A stretch of 64,000 nucleotides of DNA, from positions 3,982,667 through 4,046,666 of the forward strand of contig CM022665.1 of the NCBI GenBank assembly GCA_012295275.1. The letters run 5' to 3'. The stretch comes from Chrysomallon squamiferum. Taxonomy: Eukaryota; Mollusca; Gastropoda; Neomphalida; Peltospiridae. Positions within the stretch are counted from its first letter, which is position 1. Every line of letters starts with the position of its first letter. The notes beneath the pieces are model-generated. The model was not told the origin of the DNA, made no database searches, and saw only the letters and a list, made by a program, of their open reading frames with translations. Below, one piece after another: positions 38,279 through 50,837 of the stretch. The translations under genes were made by a program, and so were the position numbers.

Positions 38279-39509
38279 GCAGTCACTTTTAAAAGTTGGC
38301 ACAGAAACACATTGTCAGGCAAATTCTTCTAAACAACAAGCTATACACAATAATGCATTGAATGTTTACAAAACAAGATGGTAGATTCATTTATAAATAC
38401 AGTCGTGTTTAATAATGGTCATAAGTGAATCTAGTGTCAGTTTTAATTTATTTAAAATTTATAATCAAATTCTATTTCTTACGAAAGTTACATCTACAAC
38501 ATTGATTAAGCCCAATTTTCTAAAAAAAAAAAGAAGAAAAAAACAAACAATAAAAAACAAACAAAACAAACAAAACAAAACAAAAACGTCAACAAACAAA
38601 CAAAAAAAGCACAAAAAAGAAAACACTGTGTGAGTCCCTGATGACAACATGTATCTGATGTATTTGTTACGCAATATACACATGTCGTTGTTGGCGTCAG
38701 TTGCATAGAATAATAAAATAAAAATAAAATGCAAAATAAAATAAAATAAATCTTGACGGCAGTGAACAGGGGGGTCGACTAGTGAACTGAACCAAGTGGA
38801 ATATCGTAAATTAATAATAATAATAATAAGAAGAAGAAATCAAATTATAAAAATAAAAAAGATCAAAGGAACGCGTTTCTCTAAAGATTAAAAGGGGCTC
38901 AAGGTAACATGCAATAGCAGTCAGTGAATTAAAACATTTCAAAACTATATTTGTAATTTTCTGCGAAATTTAAGACTCATTTTTATCGCAATGTCATTCA
39001 TACAGAAAAACGTGGAAAAAAAAAATAGTAATAATAATAATAATAATAATAATGAATAATACATGAAAAAGAAATATGAACTGATTAGGCAGTGCAAAGG
39101 TTTTTGTCGTACACTCAGTCTGTAAAGGATATTTTCACACTTCTTCATTCAAAATAATATAACGCTGAAATTGAAAATGTCACAATCCAAACATACCTCT
39201 TACGTCATCGTGATACCATATTATTAGCAAAAAGCAATCACTGGAAGAGTACATAATGTACTTAGGCAATTTTTGTTTACATCACAACAGATATAATTTT
39301 GTAAAACACATTTGTATTCATTTCCTACAATTATACATAATATATGTTACCTACATAATTATTTAACTAACTTTTGAACAAAACCAAGTCATACAACTTG
39401 TATATAAAGCCATTTGTCTCGGTTCTACGAAGTAAAAGAGAGACAAAAATATATTTTCATGGAGTGAAACAACTCTAAGAACAGAGCTGAAAGTTTCAAA
39501 CAATCAATA

Positions 39510-39655
39510 TTAAAGCATTGTTGGCACTAGTTTCATTTTCGTTTTTTTCCAGTCTTTCCACTTATATTTCACATCGCTCATTCTTGTCCACAACAGTTTA
39601 TCGTTCAGATCGATCCATATTTGAGGATTAATCTCGTATTTCGAGCCATCTGTAT
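39510..39655 (-). CDS. Orphan terminal exon, C-type-lectin-like segment
   Basis: After an aaattatttcag acceptor, a phase-1 frame is open for 47 codons and ends TAA (39512-39510); the other two frames close early. It reads TDGSKYEINPQ, then IWIDLNDKLLWTRMSDVKYK and WKDW. The WIDLND...W...SD...Y...W pattern resembles the WIGLND-WxWxDG core of C-type lectin domains. The family's calcium-binding EPN/QPD and later cysteines do not follow before the stop. It lies 0.9 kb downstream of the receptor's last exon on the same strand, and no phase-matched CTLD partner exon was found nearby. It could be an alternative last exon of the receptor (exons 1-5 all end in phase 1), a remnant of a lectin gene, or part of an unseen gene. 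Confidence 0.45.
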
Positions 39656-40518
39656 CTGAAATAATTTTTAGATGTTTTTCTTTGTTGCCTTTTCTTTATT
39701 TATTTCCTTCTTCTTTTTTTTTTTTGTTGTTGTTGTTGTTGTTGTTGTGCAGATTTGTTGCTCTTGTTGTATATATATTTCTTCGTATCTTTATAATAAT
39801 AACACCAGTTACTTGCATCGATTAGCTTTAGATTACTGCGTAATCATGTACACTTCACCGATAGATGTTTGTTTAATACATTTTACTCATATAACTCAAA
39901 ATAACGTTAATGTCAGTAACAGCAATAATTAGCATAATAGAGAATACGTTTAAAGACAAATAGGATATTTAGAGTTAAACAAAAATAAAGATTTTTCGTC
40001 CATTTTGGGGTTTTTTTGTTTTTTTGTTGTTTTTTTCGTCTTCTTTTTAAGCGAAATATTTATGATCTGTCTGGACAACGTAATGAATGAAACGGGTCAT
40101 CTCAGATTTTAGTAAGCTATCTTAACATTTTAAATTTTTATTTATTATTTGTTTTAAGTTATTCAGATTTTAAAATATTTTTACTGGCCAAATTATTTGC
40201 ACCAAAAGCGAAAAGTAAAATGCTTTTCAAGATGTCGATTTTGTTATGTTCGTTAACGCTCTTTTTTTCTTTCTTTTTTTGATCATGTTGTTACTGCTGC
40301 AGCTGCTGATGATGATGGTGATGATCATTGTCATCATCATCATCATCATCATCATCATTATTATTATTATCACTGGTGCTATTTCTATGTCTGATCAGTG
40401 TAAAAGATGTCAGAAGACTAATGTTTCCTTTATACAGCTCCTATCCGGTTCTTATTTCACTAATAACAGTTTTACCATTCAAAAAAAAAAAAAAAAAAAA
40501 AAACATAATTTAATCCTC

Positions 40519-40912
40519 TCATAATTTAGTAACCATGATATTTTCTGGGACTTCACCTTCTGCGTCTTCGTTCTCGCTTATAAGTCTTTCGTCCGACGTG
40601 GGCGAGTCTATAAAATCCACGTTGGTAGCCGTCACGGTCACGTCCACCTTCACCTTTTCCGAGTTCTTTCCCTTTACTTGTCGGTACATGTCGTACGTTT
40701 TCGGAGGCGGAGACGGTGGCAGCGGCGGACGTTTTTCTATCGTATTCATGTCGTAGCAGTCGTGAATGTCGCACTCTGACGAAAAGTTACGTAACTTTTT
40801 CTGCGAGTACAGACTGTTTCGCGACATGCGCATGGGAGTGTCGTGGTGTATGTAGTCTGCGACTGTAGCGTACTGCGGTTCGAGATCGTATTTTTCATCT
40901 CTGCTGCGTAAC
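40519..40912 (-). CDS. SUEL/CUB receptor, exon 7: cytoplasmic tail
   Basis: This terminal exon follows a poly(T)-TAG acceptor and ends TGA at 40521-40519. One base completes an arginine codon, and 130 residues follow (363-492). The tail starts LRSRDEKYDLEPQYATVADY. It contains tyrosines in YATV, NSLYSQ, DCYDMN and TYDMYRQV contexts, a class-type SH3 ligand RPPLPPSPPP, acidic clusters and a C terminus VTKL that fits a class I PDZ ligand. No kinase or death domain is seen. Such a tail suggests phosphotyrosine/SH2, SH3 and PDZ adaptor recruitment, but no specific ITIM or ITAM consensus is met (proline stands at -2 of YATV). Confidence 0.85.
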
Positions 40913-41580
40913 CTAAAAAAATAATTTAAAAAAAAAGATTTAAAAAAAAAAAAAAAGAAAGAAGAAAAAACGTTATCGTAAATAGGTAACGCAGTGGAAG
41001 AAGCTTTGTATGAACAGATGGTTGATGTTCTGTCTGTATTGTCGCACCACTCATACATAAATGCATGTACAGTCAGAAAAAAAAAAAAACATTATGTATG
41101 TATATACCTGCAGATAAAATCAAACATCTCAAAACCGAATAGGGTCAGGAGCAAGTGAAGGGTTAGGTTTGGAGAGGAGCGTAGTTTAATGAGTTTTTTA
41201 ACTTTTACATATTTGATAAACACGCGAGCGCGGAACTCAGACAATTCCAGTTTCTAGAGGTTTCACTACATCAAACATATATTCACGCTGATATGTATAT
41301 TCTCACACACACAGACTTAGAAATATACACAATCACCCATACACAAACAAACACACACACACACACACACACGTACACACACACACACTTATACATAGCC
41401 CGGAAAGTGTACACGCAAATCAGTTCTAAAATATATAAATGTGTTAAAAATAATAATAATAACAAGATAAACAATAATAAGAGCAACATTCTCGCATTAA
41501 AGGATATACACTAAACTGACACTCAACACACGCACATGTTAACGCAAACTCACAAACATACGTACATACGCATCAGGTAC
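40913..41580 (-). other. Receptor intron 6
   Basis: Its donor is GTACCT (a weak match), its acceptor poly(T)-TAG. It holds a (CA)n tract at about 41349-41392. No coding signal. Confidence 0.8.
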
Positions 41581-41680
41581 CTTCGTCTGCAGGTGAGGAA
41601 AATGGCGAGTGCTATTCCCATTGTACAGCAAGCGCCAATCACTCCAATTATTCCAAACACAAAAGACCAGTAAGTAAAAC
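41581..41680 (-). CDS. SUEL/CUB receptor, exon 6: transmembrane segment
   Basis: This 100-nt exon follows a ttattgcag acceptor, enters at phase 1 and leaves at phase 2. It encodes FTYWSFVFGIIGVIGACC, TMGIALAIFLTC and the basic stop-transfer RRR (residues 330-362). A single helix of about 26 hydrophobic residues, with aromatic residues on the outer side and arginines inside, predicts type I topology together with the N-terminal signal peptide. The donor GTACCT is confirmed by the phase of exon 7. Confidence 0.88.
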
Positions 41681-43007
41681 CTGCAATAAATAAATAAACA
41701 AACAAATAAATAAACAAATAAAGAAACAAACAAACAAACAAACAAACAAACAAACAAACAAATAAATAAATAAATAAATGTATGGGTCAGTTTGAATGGA
41801 TGGTTACACGCACCCACATCTGCGTAGATGAATTAATATGATGGACAGTTGAACGGATCGATGGTTAAATATATAAGGCATATGTGTGAACTGCGGAATG
41901 GATATACGTATAAACAGGACGTTTTGTGTGCATGAATTTACAGGTATGTTATTTAGATATATCGGGATGTGTGGATAGTTTGTTAAAATGAGGTTATGGG
42001 CACATGGATAATGTTTATGAATTTGTGTCTGGTTATTTTAATGAATGCATACATAAAGCACCGTATGCAGCGTTGTACAGTGTATAGAAGAAATGGGATA
42101 TATAAAAACGTAGATGGTTATTTCATAAACAAATATGATTTTGCGTATATCGAGGACAGAGAGAAAGACGGAATAAAAGACTGGCGGATTCGGTTCCCGT
42201 TAAATTAACTGCTTTAAACTATCGATTTCAGTTCCAGTCTACGATGTGGCGTTTGAAAAACAGTTTGTATAAACTGCCTCAGTCGGAGATAACAGTGAGG
42301 AAATGAAGGGCAGTGGGATACTTTTAATTGCAGGATATTTCTTCGGCGGCTGCCACTCGACACAATGCAGTTATCAAAGACATCCTATCGTGTGAGCATC
42401 TCTTTCAAGACTGCTAAATCCGGAAAAAGCTGAGGCTTTTTTCAACGCATTTGTATTAAGAGCTAACAAAACTGCTTCTGTTGTAAGTGGGGCAAAATCA
42501 ATCCTGAACGAGTCGCCATTGCAACGACTGCGCGGGGTTCTCAATCAAGGACGATAACTCTAAGTATTGCCTCATTAAACCACTCGATGGACATGTCAAG
42601 ACTTCCGGTTATCGAAACCATCAGCAATAATTCGAGTAGAGAAACATTTGAAAGAAATAAACTTATCTTAGAATCAGCATCTTATCGTAGTTAAAAGGCT
42701 TCACTTCGCCGGCTGAAGTATGCAGTTGTTTATGAAGCAAGCGTGGGATACATTTTAACACTTAATAAGTAGTAGTCCGTCTTTGCGTCAGAAAAAAAAA
42801 AAAAATGTTTTTTTTTACTAATCATGTAATTCTTTTATCAGTTTTAATATAGTTGACTTTGATGATGATGATTGATATATAGATATATATATATATTTGT
42901 TGCTGGTGACGAAGATGATGATTATGTACAGACCGGTTTTAATGTTTGTACCAACATGTTTTATAACAATGTGAAAAATAAATATAAGGTTAAAAGAAAT
43001 CTCTCAC
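41681..43007 (-). other. Receptor intron 5
   Basis: It begins (acceptor side) with AAAC/AAAT tetranucleotide repeats at 41691-41780. It includes a less AT-rich stretch at about 42180-42780 with no open frame or splice pairing that I trust. Confidence 0.75.
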
Positions 43008-43079
43008 CATATTCGATTTCTCTGTTGGCTTCAATGTGGGGAACTGGTGGGACCTCTGATGGTCTTGGTTGTTTTGGTT
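43008..43079 (-). CDS. SUEL/CUB receptor, exon 5: juxtamembrane stalk
   Basis: This 72-nt exon is phase 1 at both ends, with acceptor ttcattttcag and donor ATG/GTGAGA. It encodes PKQPRPSEVPPVPHIEANRE then IEY, a proline-rich extracellular stalk directly before the TM exon. As a symmetrical exon it could be skipped without frame change. Confidence 0.85.
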
Positions 43080-43723
43080 CTGAAAATGAAACAAAAAAAC
43101 ACGTTTATTCTGGTTCCTATGTTTGTTTTTATTGAGGTAAACGTTTGTGTGTGTGTGTGTGTGTGTGTGATTAGAATAGAAGCAACTAAGCAAGATATAA
43201 ATGAATATTGCATTTTGTTTCTCTGGTTATAACAGACCATAATGCTAATTAACGAGCTTCAGTCCAAAATTTATTTTACTAATAAAAGTTTCTGTAATTT
43301 GTAGTAAATATATATATATTTTTTTTAAAGTTTATAGTATGTCTCGATCTCTTGGTAGTAATAATAACTCATAGAGAGAAGACATCGGGTTTCTTTCACA
43401 ATCATTATACAAAACAATAATAATAATAATAAAGAAAAAAATATGTATGCAACTTAGTAATCATATCAAATGAACTGACGTTCTGCTAAAGAAACATAAG
43501 CGGAAAAAAAAAAAAATCGTTCTGACAGTTTCTAACATTTAATATCCCTGGTGACTTCAGAAGGATATCGCATAACTGAATAACTTTCAAAGATTTTAAA
43601 CTCGTTATGGATGTCATCTCCCTTATCGCCATAAATCTAGATAATCATTTTCAAATCCCTAATGGGAGTGATGTGGTAACCGATACACAAGGAATAATCA
43701 TGTACTGAAAGAAGATTACTTAC
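43080..43723 (-). other. Receptor intron 4
   Basis: Short AT-rich intron with (GT)n near 43146-43170. No exon seen. Confidence 0.8.
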
Positions 43724-43759
43724 CAGAACATAATACTGTTACTAGGGACCCGTCCACAG
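43724..43759 (-). CDS. SUEL/CUB receptor, exon 4: 36-nt micro-exon
   Basis: This tiny exon has acceptor tttctgacatcag and donor CTG/GTAAGT, and is phase 1 at both ends. It encodes VDGSLVTVLCS plus the two split codons. It supplies the last strand and a cysteine after the CUB-like domain. Phases on both sides and the strong GTAAGT donor support it despite its size. Skipping would preserve frame. Confidence 0.75.
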
Positions 43760-43914
43760 CTGATGTCAGAAAAGAAAAAAAATACATTAAAGGATTATTG
43801 AAGTAGTGACTATTTTGTGTTTGTTATTTATCCTATCCTATTATTATTATTTTCTTCTTATTATTAATTTATATTGAAATAAAACTGATTTGGAAACAGA
43901 GACGTATGAAAACA

Positions 43915-43958
<44 letters not shown>

Positions 43959-44162
43959 TGCACATAGAGATAAAAAAGAGTAAAAAACGAATTAAAAACT
44001 AAAACACCCATACGCACGCATACACATACGTGCTATCATTGTTATACAACAAACAAGAATGATGCACCTAACAGTATTTAAAATGTAAATATGTTTGGGA
44101 GTCTATATACAAATATTAGTATACATTCTTACATTCATTTTATTATTGTTAACTATTTTTAC
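43760..44162 (-). other. Receptor intron 3
   Basis: Short intron with a (CA)n tract at 43913-43957. No exon seen. Confidence 0.8.
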
Positions 44163-44534
44163 CTGAGATATTTAACCACACCATACTGGGAAAGTGTAAT
44201 TTGTGCAGTCGATTGAGATGAACAGATATCGCTTTATCTCCCACAAACAGCATTTTCGACCCAAATATTAGATTGTCTTGTTGACAAGTCATGAAAGACT
44301 GAGTTGTTTGATTTTTAAACATGAGTTCAACGTCACTACACACTGACTGGTTGTAACCGAGTCTAACATCTAATGCAGTTACGACGACTCGTGACGAAGA
44401 CGTTACTGTGCAAGAACAGTTGAACGAGTTGTCTGGTGCCTCAGAATACTGTAGCGGAGTTCTCAGAAAGACGCTGCTTCCGTTTCCGGTGACGGCGCTG
44501 CAGAAGTTGACTTGCGCTGACCGGTTGGGCTGTT
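44163..44534 (-). CDS. SUEL/CUB receptor, exon 3: CUB-like domain
   Basis: This 372-nt exon is phase 1 at both ends (acceptor gtttttcag, donor CAG/GTAAAA). It encodes residues 170-292, from QPNRSAQVNFCSAVTGNGSS to HFPSMVWLNIS. The spacing suggests a CUB-like beta-sandwich: FCSAV, the NCSCTV pair, a VVVTALDVRL strand, a second C..C pair (SVCSDV...MTCQQD), then a VHLNRL...MVWLNI end. It is a divergent CUB domain, common in molluscan receptors, and the assignment is by pattern rather than search. Several N-glycosylation sequons are present (NRS, NGS, NCS, NQS, NQT, NIS). Confidence 0.8.
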
Positions 44535-44959
44535 CTGAAAAACATGTCAGTAATAATTGTTTTATGTTATTCTATATATGACAGATTCATACAAATAAAC
44601 AAACAAACAAACAAACAAACAAGAACAAATGAGTAAATAAACATACAAACAAACTAACAAACAAAATTATGAAAACGGGTTATTAGTTTATTTGAACAGA
44701 ACTGAATTAATCTTTAAGAACTGTTTTTGATTTATCAAGTTATTATGAATTATAAACAGTGTCCGTAAAATCCTAAGCATCTCCTATCAATAACCCTAGG
44801 GGCAATGCTTCCATTTAGGATCATAATTAGAATTAGGTTTCAGGGGATTTTGCTCGTTTGTAAGGATGGTTTCAGAGATACGATAACGTAGTCTTAAATA
44901 ATCTTAGATAGGTTCCTACGTTATACAACCGTCATACGACGATAACAAATTGTTAATAC
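44535..44959 (-). other. Receptor intron 2
   Basis: The donor is GTATTA, a weak match supported by phase. It holds (CAAA)n repeats near 44597-44660. No exon seen. Confidence 0.8.
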
Positions 44960-45391
44960 CTCTGTAACATGTATAAGCCACTTGTACATATGTTGAAAAT
45001 TTGTCCAACGATTGCACACCACGTGGTATCAAAAGCGCAGACGTCGAATTTAGGACGCACGTTCTTCTTTGACTGCACGTGCTCACGATCGCTAACAGCG
45101 CCTTCGTGTATAGTTCATACTCTGCTTCCGGCGACTGGTGTCTGAGGCAATTGGCGTCCATTAATATGTCGCTTCCCAGCCTCTTGCAGCAAAATATCAT
45201 GTTGTCGTGCCCTATGACCTGGCGCGTGCACACCTCCCTCTTTTTGATGCCTTGTATGACATCAGTGATGACGACCTCCTCATTGCGAAGACAGGACAGC
45301 TTCTTGTGTTGTCTGCCAGGTTCAGCAAGCTGACAGAACGATTCAAGCATAGTGTCGCTGGAAACCCGTGAACGACATGTTCCGTTTCTCG
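44960..45391 (-). CDS. SUEL/CUB receptor, exon 2: rhamnose-binding-lectin-like domain
   Basis: This 432-nt exon is phase 1 at both ends (acceptor cgtctaattgcag). It encodes residues 26-168. From LSCLRNEEVVITDVIQG through a CC pair to ALLAIVSTCSQRRTCVLNST and TYVQVAYTCYR, the order of strands and cysteines recalls SUEL/galactose-rhamnose-binding lectin domains: early L-x-C, then V..rC.g...C.v, then YL.V.Y.C at the end. The usual YGR and DPC motifs are missing, so sugar binding at the classical site is doubtful. An Asn-Gly-Thr sequon lies at the mature N terminus. The plus-strand open frame over the same bases is a shadow. Confidence 0.82.
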
Positions 45392-45425
45392 CTGCAATTA
45401 GACGTCAAATAATAATAAGAAGAAA

Positions 45426-45456
<31 letters not shown>

Positions 45457-45629
45457 AGTACGTTAGGTCCTTAAATTTCATATAACTATAAGTGGACAAT
45501 TTTTAGTACGCTTTCCTGTTAACTGTTCAAGCCTTCACCAGATAACTGTGTCCTGGTCAAGTTTGGACATTCTGGACATTAGTTGTTAAAGAATTTATTA
45601 CAAAATAGCTTTTTGTTATAGGAAAAGAA

Positions 45630-45663
<34 letters not shown>

Positions 45664-45864
45664 AGAGAAAGAGAGTGCAAATTTGTTTATGGATAAGTAT
45701 GTGTTTCTATATATGTCTCCAGTTCCTAACTTAGATTTTAAATGCCTGTTTTAAAACATTTAGTTGATAAAATACGACTCCATGTATACATCGACAACTT
45801 ATTGCATATACAGTTACTGTATAACGAAAAGACACATGGCTCTAGCTTGGATGACAAGTAGTCG

Positions 45865-45925
45865 TAAGAGGATTGATCCGGCGACCTATCACGCCTCAGG
45901 CCAGCTCAATTATTACAGAAAACGT
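45865..45925 (-). mobile_element. SINE head remnant
   Basis: The plus strand reads GGATTGATCCGGCGACC, then ACGCCTCAGGCCAGC. This parallels the reversed tRNA-like head of the same molluscan SINE (GGATCGATCC..GACCGACCGC..CAGGCGAGCGC). Only the head is recognisable. Confidence 0.4.
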
Positions 45926-46260
45926 TGAACTGTCCACGTCTAACGAACACATACTGGTGTTGGCAAATTAATTGGGCGTACTTAACATTAAATTAAAGAG
46001 TGAAGTGTGATCGATGATTTTAACACTTCTCATCAATCACACGTTGTTAGCTGTCGATTTAGTCTCTCACTTGTTATTAAAGATGGATTTGTCATGGTCC
46101 ATATATTAATAAAGAACGTCATATCGGTTACGAAGAGAGGGCTGTTGAGTTCTTCCAGTGTGTTATGTGTGCGTGTCTGTTTCTGTGTGTACACTATCTT
46201 TTTTTTTTTCCTTACGGTTTTTTTATTTTATATATCAGTCTCTTCCCTCTTTGTCTGTTT

Positions 46261-46440
<180 letters not shown>

Positions 46441-46818
46441 TTTATCCAGCTTTTCGTCAGCCTCTTTCTACACCTATAATTTATTGTATCTTATTATCTT
46501 TCTTTCTCAGTAATATATATATCATTCTCTATCTATCTTCTATCTTCCTATTTTTTTTTTCTCTCACTAATAATCTCGCTCTCTCTTTCTGCGTGTCTAT
46601 CTATGTATAAAAATAATAATAACGACGACGACAACAATCCCAGTAACAACAACAACAAAAAATAGCTAATTACACCTCAGCATCGAACTCACACCTTACA
46701 GTTATTATACAAGCCTACTGACGTTGTTAAAAGACTGTATCTCTAACCACCTGTTAAACATAACGATGTCCGTATTATGAAAAACTCTTTCTAAGCTACT
46801 CTTTACATTTTGGATTTA

Positions 46819-46988
46819 TTACTGCTGAAGGGACGCTATTACACATAACAGCTTGACACTGCAAACACGAGTTTCAAATTTAAGGCGGAAATGATGATCA
46901 TCTTTAGTATAAATATGGGCTCTAGGATTGCCGGATAGAAGTGTGTTAATCTTGAAGCATCTGTTCGTTTTCCAGCCATGTTGAATAA
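46819..46988 (-). other. Exon-like open segment or old repeat
   Basis: After a aaactgttttcag acceptor-like sequence, a phase-1 frame is open for 55 codons to TAA-TAA, with AATAAA overlapping the stops (46820-46815). It reads IQHGWKTNRCFKINTLLSGN onward, with several Cys, Lys and His. A second frame from an internal ATG (MAGKRTDASRL...) is also open for 46 codons. Two open frames over one less AT-rich island suggest composition or an old repeat rather than a strong coding signal. Spliced to exon 1 of the receptor it would make a short secreted protein, but this is speculative. Confidence 0.25.
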
Positions 46989-48850
46989 CTGAAAACAGTT
47001 TTGAGTTATATACTTACAGTGCTGTTGTTTATCTTAGTGTTTGTTTTATGGTTGTATATGTGAGCAGATGTTTCTAAGTTTATCTGTGTTATTGAGCATG
47101 CATGTAGATAGATATACGCAGAGCAGATGCATTATACGAACAACACAGTGGTAGAGAAAACAATATTTAAGTAGATACATAGGCGTATGTACAGGGATAC
47201 CAGTATACAACTATTAATTCTGTTTATTATTTGGTGAAATGTACAGATCACACATACGCACCAATGTATTGACATAACTACATACGTAATAATATATTTA
47301 CATATTTATTTACACAAACATACATACATATAAGCACCTAGCTAACACACGTTAGATTTACACACACACACACACACATACACACCAATCATACCAACCA
47401 TTAACACAGATATATACATATATACCCATACACTCACACAAACAGAACAAACATAAGGGGAAAAATCCACTATATTCATTTTCTGAACCTTTTTTAAAAA
47501 TGTCACCTTCAATACAAAAGTAGAATAAAAAAAAAAAAAAGAATTTGAGCTGCTGGGTGGATCTAGAAACGCTGTCACGATAAAGAAGTCTATAGGTACA
47601 GAGGGATGAAATAAATTAAATTATGAATAGGAGTCTGTGTTATTTACGAGCGGCAGAGCCAGTCGAAATCAGCTTGCATGTCGATAGTCATTGACAAACA
47701 CCCCTATACATTTCACTGCACTGCTCTTCTGTGCTTTAACCTTTTACTGACAAGTCAGGAAAGATCTAGGTGGATGTGTAATAAGTGATTCCCAATACTC
47801 AACAATTGTATTAAACGAAAAAAAAAAAATAATAATAAAAATTAAAATTAAATTAAAAAAGAAAAATTAAAAAAAAAAAGGTGGAAAGAAAAAGAAAGAA
47901 ATTTTGTACAGGAGAACAACAAAAACTCGTTGTTGTTTTGTGTTGTTGTTGCTGCTGCTGCTAGTGCTCCTCTTTTTCTTTTTCTTATTGTTATTATTCA
48001 TACACATACAGATTCAAAGTGCGCGCGCCTCTATAAATCTCTTCTTTGCAAAGGAATTTATTTCACTTTCAAAATCATATCACCAAAATGATGTCGCCGC
48101 CGAATGCTATTAATTCTGCCATTAGTTATGGTAATAACAGTAGATTATTTACAAATCTCACAATATTAAGTATCGAAATACTACGACTGTCGAAAATACA
48201 ACGATGGCAGAAAAATTCACATTTCAAATAACATAAAATAAAATAATAATAAAATAATAATAACAACGTAGCCAAATAAATATCACCTACAACTATCATC
48301 ATCATCATCGTCACCACCCCTAGTTACTTCTTCACCAGCAACGCTAGTTGATTTCAATATCTTTTGACTGTCAAATAGTGTTTTTTGTTCATCTGTTTCC
48401 GTGGCGCACCTGTATGCGAAACAGGAAACCGACCCTTAGTATTTGTCAAGCACTTATAATACAAGGTGGATGATGAGAACAATGCGACAAAAACGTTAGT
48501 TAGGAGGCGCATATTGTCAACAGCTGACCAAAAACGGGATCCCAGATAAAAGAAGTGTATTGTTAGCGCAACGCTCGATTGAAAACAAGGCGCGGGACCA
48601 GTTTAATAAAAAGAAGTCGAATTACTGTTACGCCTGACGCCATAAGCCTTATCGCGGGAATCGAAAAATGACTGGGGTTTAAAGGTCGGGAGGAAAGGTC
48701 GAGGTCGTAGTACATGATTCACGAGGGGTTTAAACTAAGAATATATTAGATTAAATCTGGAGCAGAATACAATTGTATTGTGGATTTTTTTTATTATTAT
48801 TATTTATTTTTTTATTATTTTTTTCTAAATTTGTATTTAATTTTTTTTTT

Positions 48851-48885
<35 letters not shown>

Positions 48886-49198
48886 ATTATTAATACTTCA
48901 AATAAACAATACATCTTACATTTTTATTATTTTAGTTATCGGGGAAATGTATAACTCCTATCATTAAAGTGATATTGACAATAAAGTGTATGTATCCGTA
49001 TAAATTATCTATATTCTGTGGCTCATTGTCATTAAAATATTTACCATTTTATTTTATTTTTTTTTTTTTTTTGTTTATCGAGAATATTGAAATAAAGGTT
49101 TCAAATTAAAGGAAATAGTAAAAATAGACAAACTATTCATGCTGCTGGTGCTGCAGCTACTACTTCTAGTACTACTACTACTACTACTACTACTACTA

Positions 49199-49245
<47 letters not shown>

Positions 49246-50042
49246 TATTATTATATAAATATTAATAATTAATAATAAATCCCTTCAGCACCTCTATAAC
49301 GCTTAACGTCAATTTCACTACATTTTTTTTTTTAATATTATTTCATTTGTCAAATGTATTTAATTAAAATTAATTGACATGACAACAAATTTGATATCTT
49401 CAATAATTACTTGTCACAAGTCAAGTGCACTGCTGTGAAATAACCTTAAATTCTAAACAAAGACTGGATTATTTAATAAAACTAAAACAAATTACGACTC
49501 TCTTGGAAAGAGCGTTATGATGTAGGCGCCATTGTGGCATTTAACTGAAGCATAACAAAAACAAATTATGAGCTTTATTAAACCTTTAATTCATTTTATG
49601 CAAATAAATGACAGACTTGTACGTTTAAACGAAGCATAATTAACGGATTTCCATTCCCTGTCACTAATGGAACCAATGTGTCGCGAAGATTTGCTAGAGT
49701 CCTTTTAATCAGTTTTCGCAAAGTTTCGTATATTTCCGTCAACAGTGTGTTCGGCTAAGTACGATCATTATTTCGTTATTAATCGGAAAGATTCGTTAGC
49801 ATTGATAGGCTGATGGAGAATTATTTAAGTTGGTATTAATCATATCATCCTTCCAAACTGACGAGTGGAAGTGTCAGAAAATGGCACAGTTGAATTAGGA
49901 GTAATTCAGCTTAAGCAAATACAAACAAAATTTCCAATAAATAACATTTTGATTAATGATCATTTTGTTAAAAGCTATCCTTACTTAGAGTTCAGAAATA
50001 TTCAGGTGGTTCTTAAAATATTTAGTGAACGACAATCTCAGG

Positions 50043-50048
<6 letters not shown>

Positions 50049-50129
<81 letters not shown>
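50049..50129. repeat. (TC)n followed by (AC)n
   Basis: A compound dinucleotide tract within receptor intron 1. Confidence 0.95.
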
Positions 50130-50135
<6 letters not shown>

Positions 50136-50224
50136 ATATACAACACATACAAACACACATACACATATACAGGTACATCATTATTTATCATTTTCATCAA
50201 AAACGCACACACACCGATAGGCAG

Positions 50225-50261
<37 letters not shown>

Positions 50262-50800
50262 GAAAATAAAAGAAATTCTTTAAACGCAGATATTATATTT
50301 TGCATTAAGCAGAGAAAGGCGACTGATCAAAACGAATTCACTGAATAAGTGCCACGTGCAAGTAATGTTCTTTCAGTGCTTGGCGGCAGACTACATTCTG
50401 TTGCTGGCAGACGACGGCAACATCTGTGCGCGTGCACATTTTAAGGCGATGTATGTCGGGGACAGCTGACTGCGTTGTATTTCAAAATGAAGAGGCAAAA
50501 AGGCTTTAAGTTTAATTTTTGCACAACTGAGTTTTTCGTAACCGTTTAATTTAAAAAAAATAAATTTTGTTAGTTGCCCCACCCCCCGAGATATATAAAC
50601 ATAAAACATATTCCAATAATATTATTACAAATAAATGTCCATGTATTTTTTATCAGTTTTTTGATAGACAGATGCTAATAACTACCAAACCACACACAAT
50701 AAGCTATTTACCTAATTGCCTTTTTATCATTGTTTTCAGAAAACAGAATAACCCCTTCCCCATTTGAATTTTTTTATTTTTTTTATTTTTTATAATTATT

Positions 50801-50837
<37 letters not shown>

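Larger units (their letters stand above)
32128..39509. other. Intergenic region, with probable promoter and non-coding exon(s) of the selenoprotein gene
   Basis: No coding exon was found. Contents include (GA)n at 32997-33053, a possible promoter (34600-34960), ATT repeats at 35256-35394, a SINE (36198-36482) and two close poly(T) runs at 37048-37120. The CRE-bearing minisatellite is at 37560-37965 and paired poly(T) runs follow at 38189-38275. The 5' non-coding exon of the selenoprotein gene is expected somewhere here but I could not place it. Confidence 0.6.

Noticed and set aside
45079-45333. 84-codon plus-strand ORF
   Set aside because: Shadow of receptor exon 2, which reads on the minus strand with consistent phases.
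50362-50480. 34-codon plus-strand frame (MFFQCLAADY...) after a CAG
   Set aside because: Short, single, opposite to the host gene, no donor and no recognisable domain.
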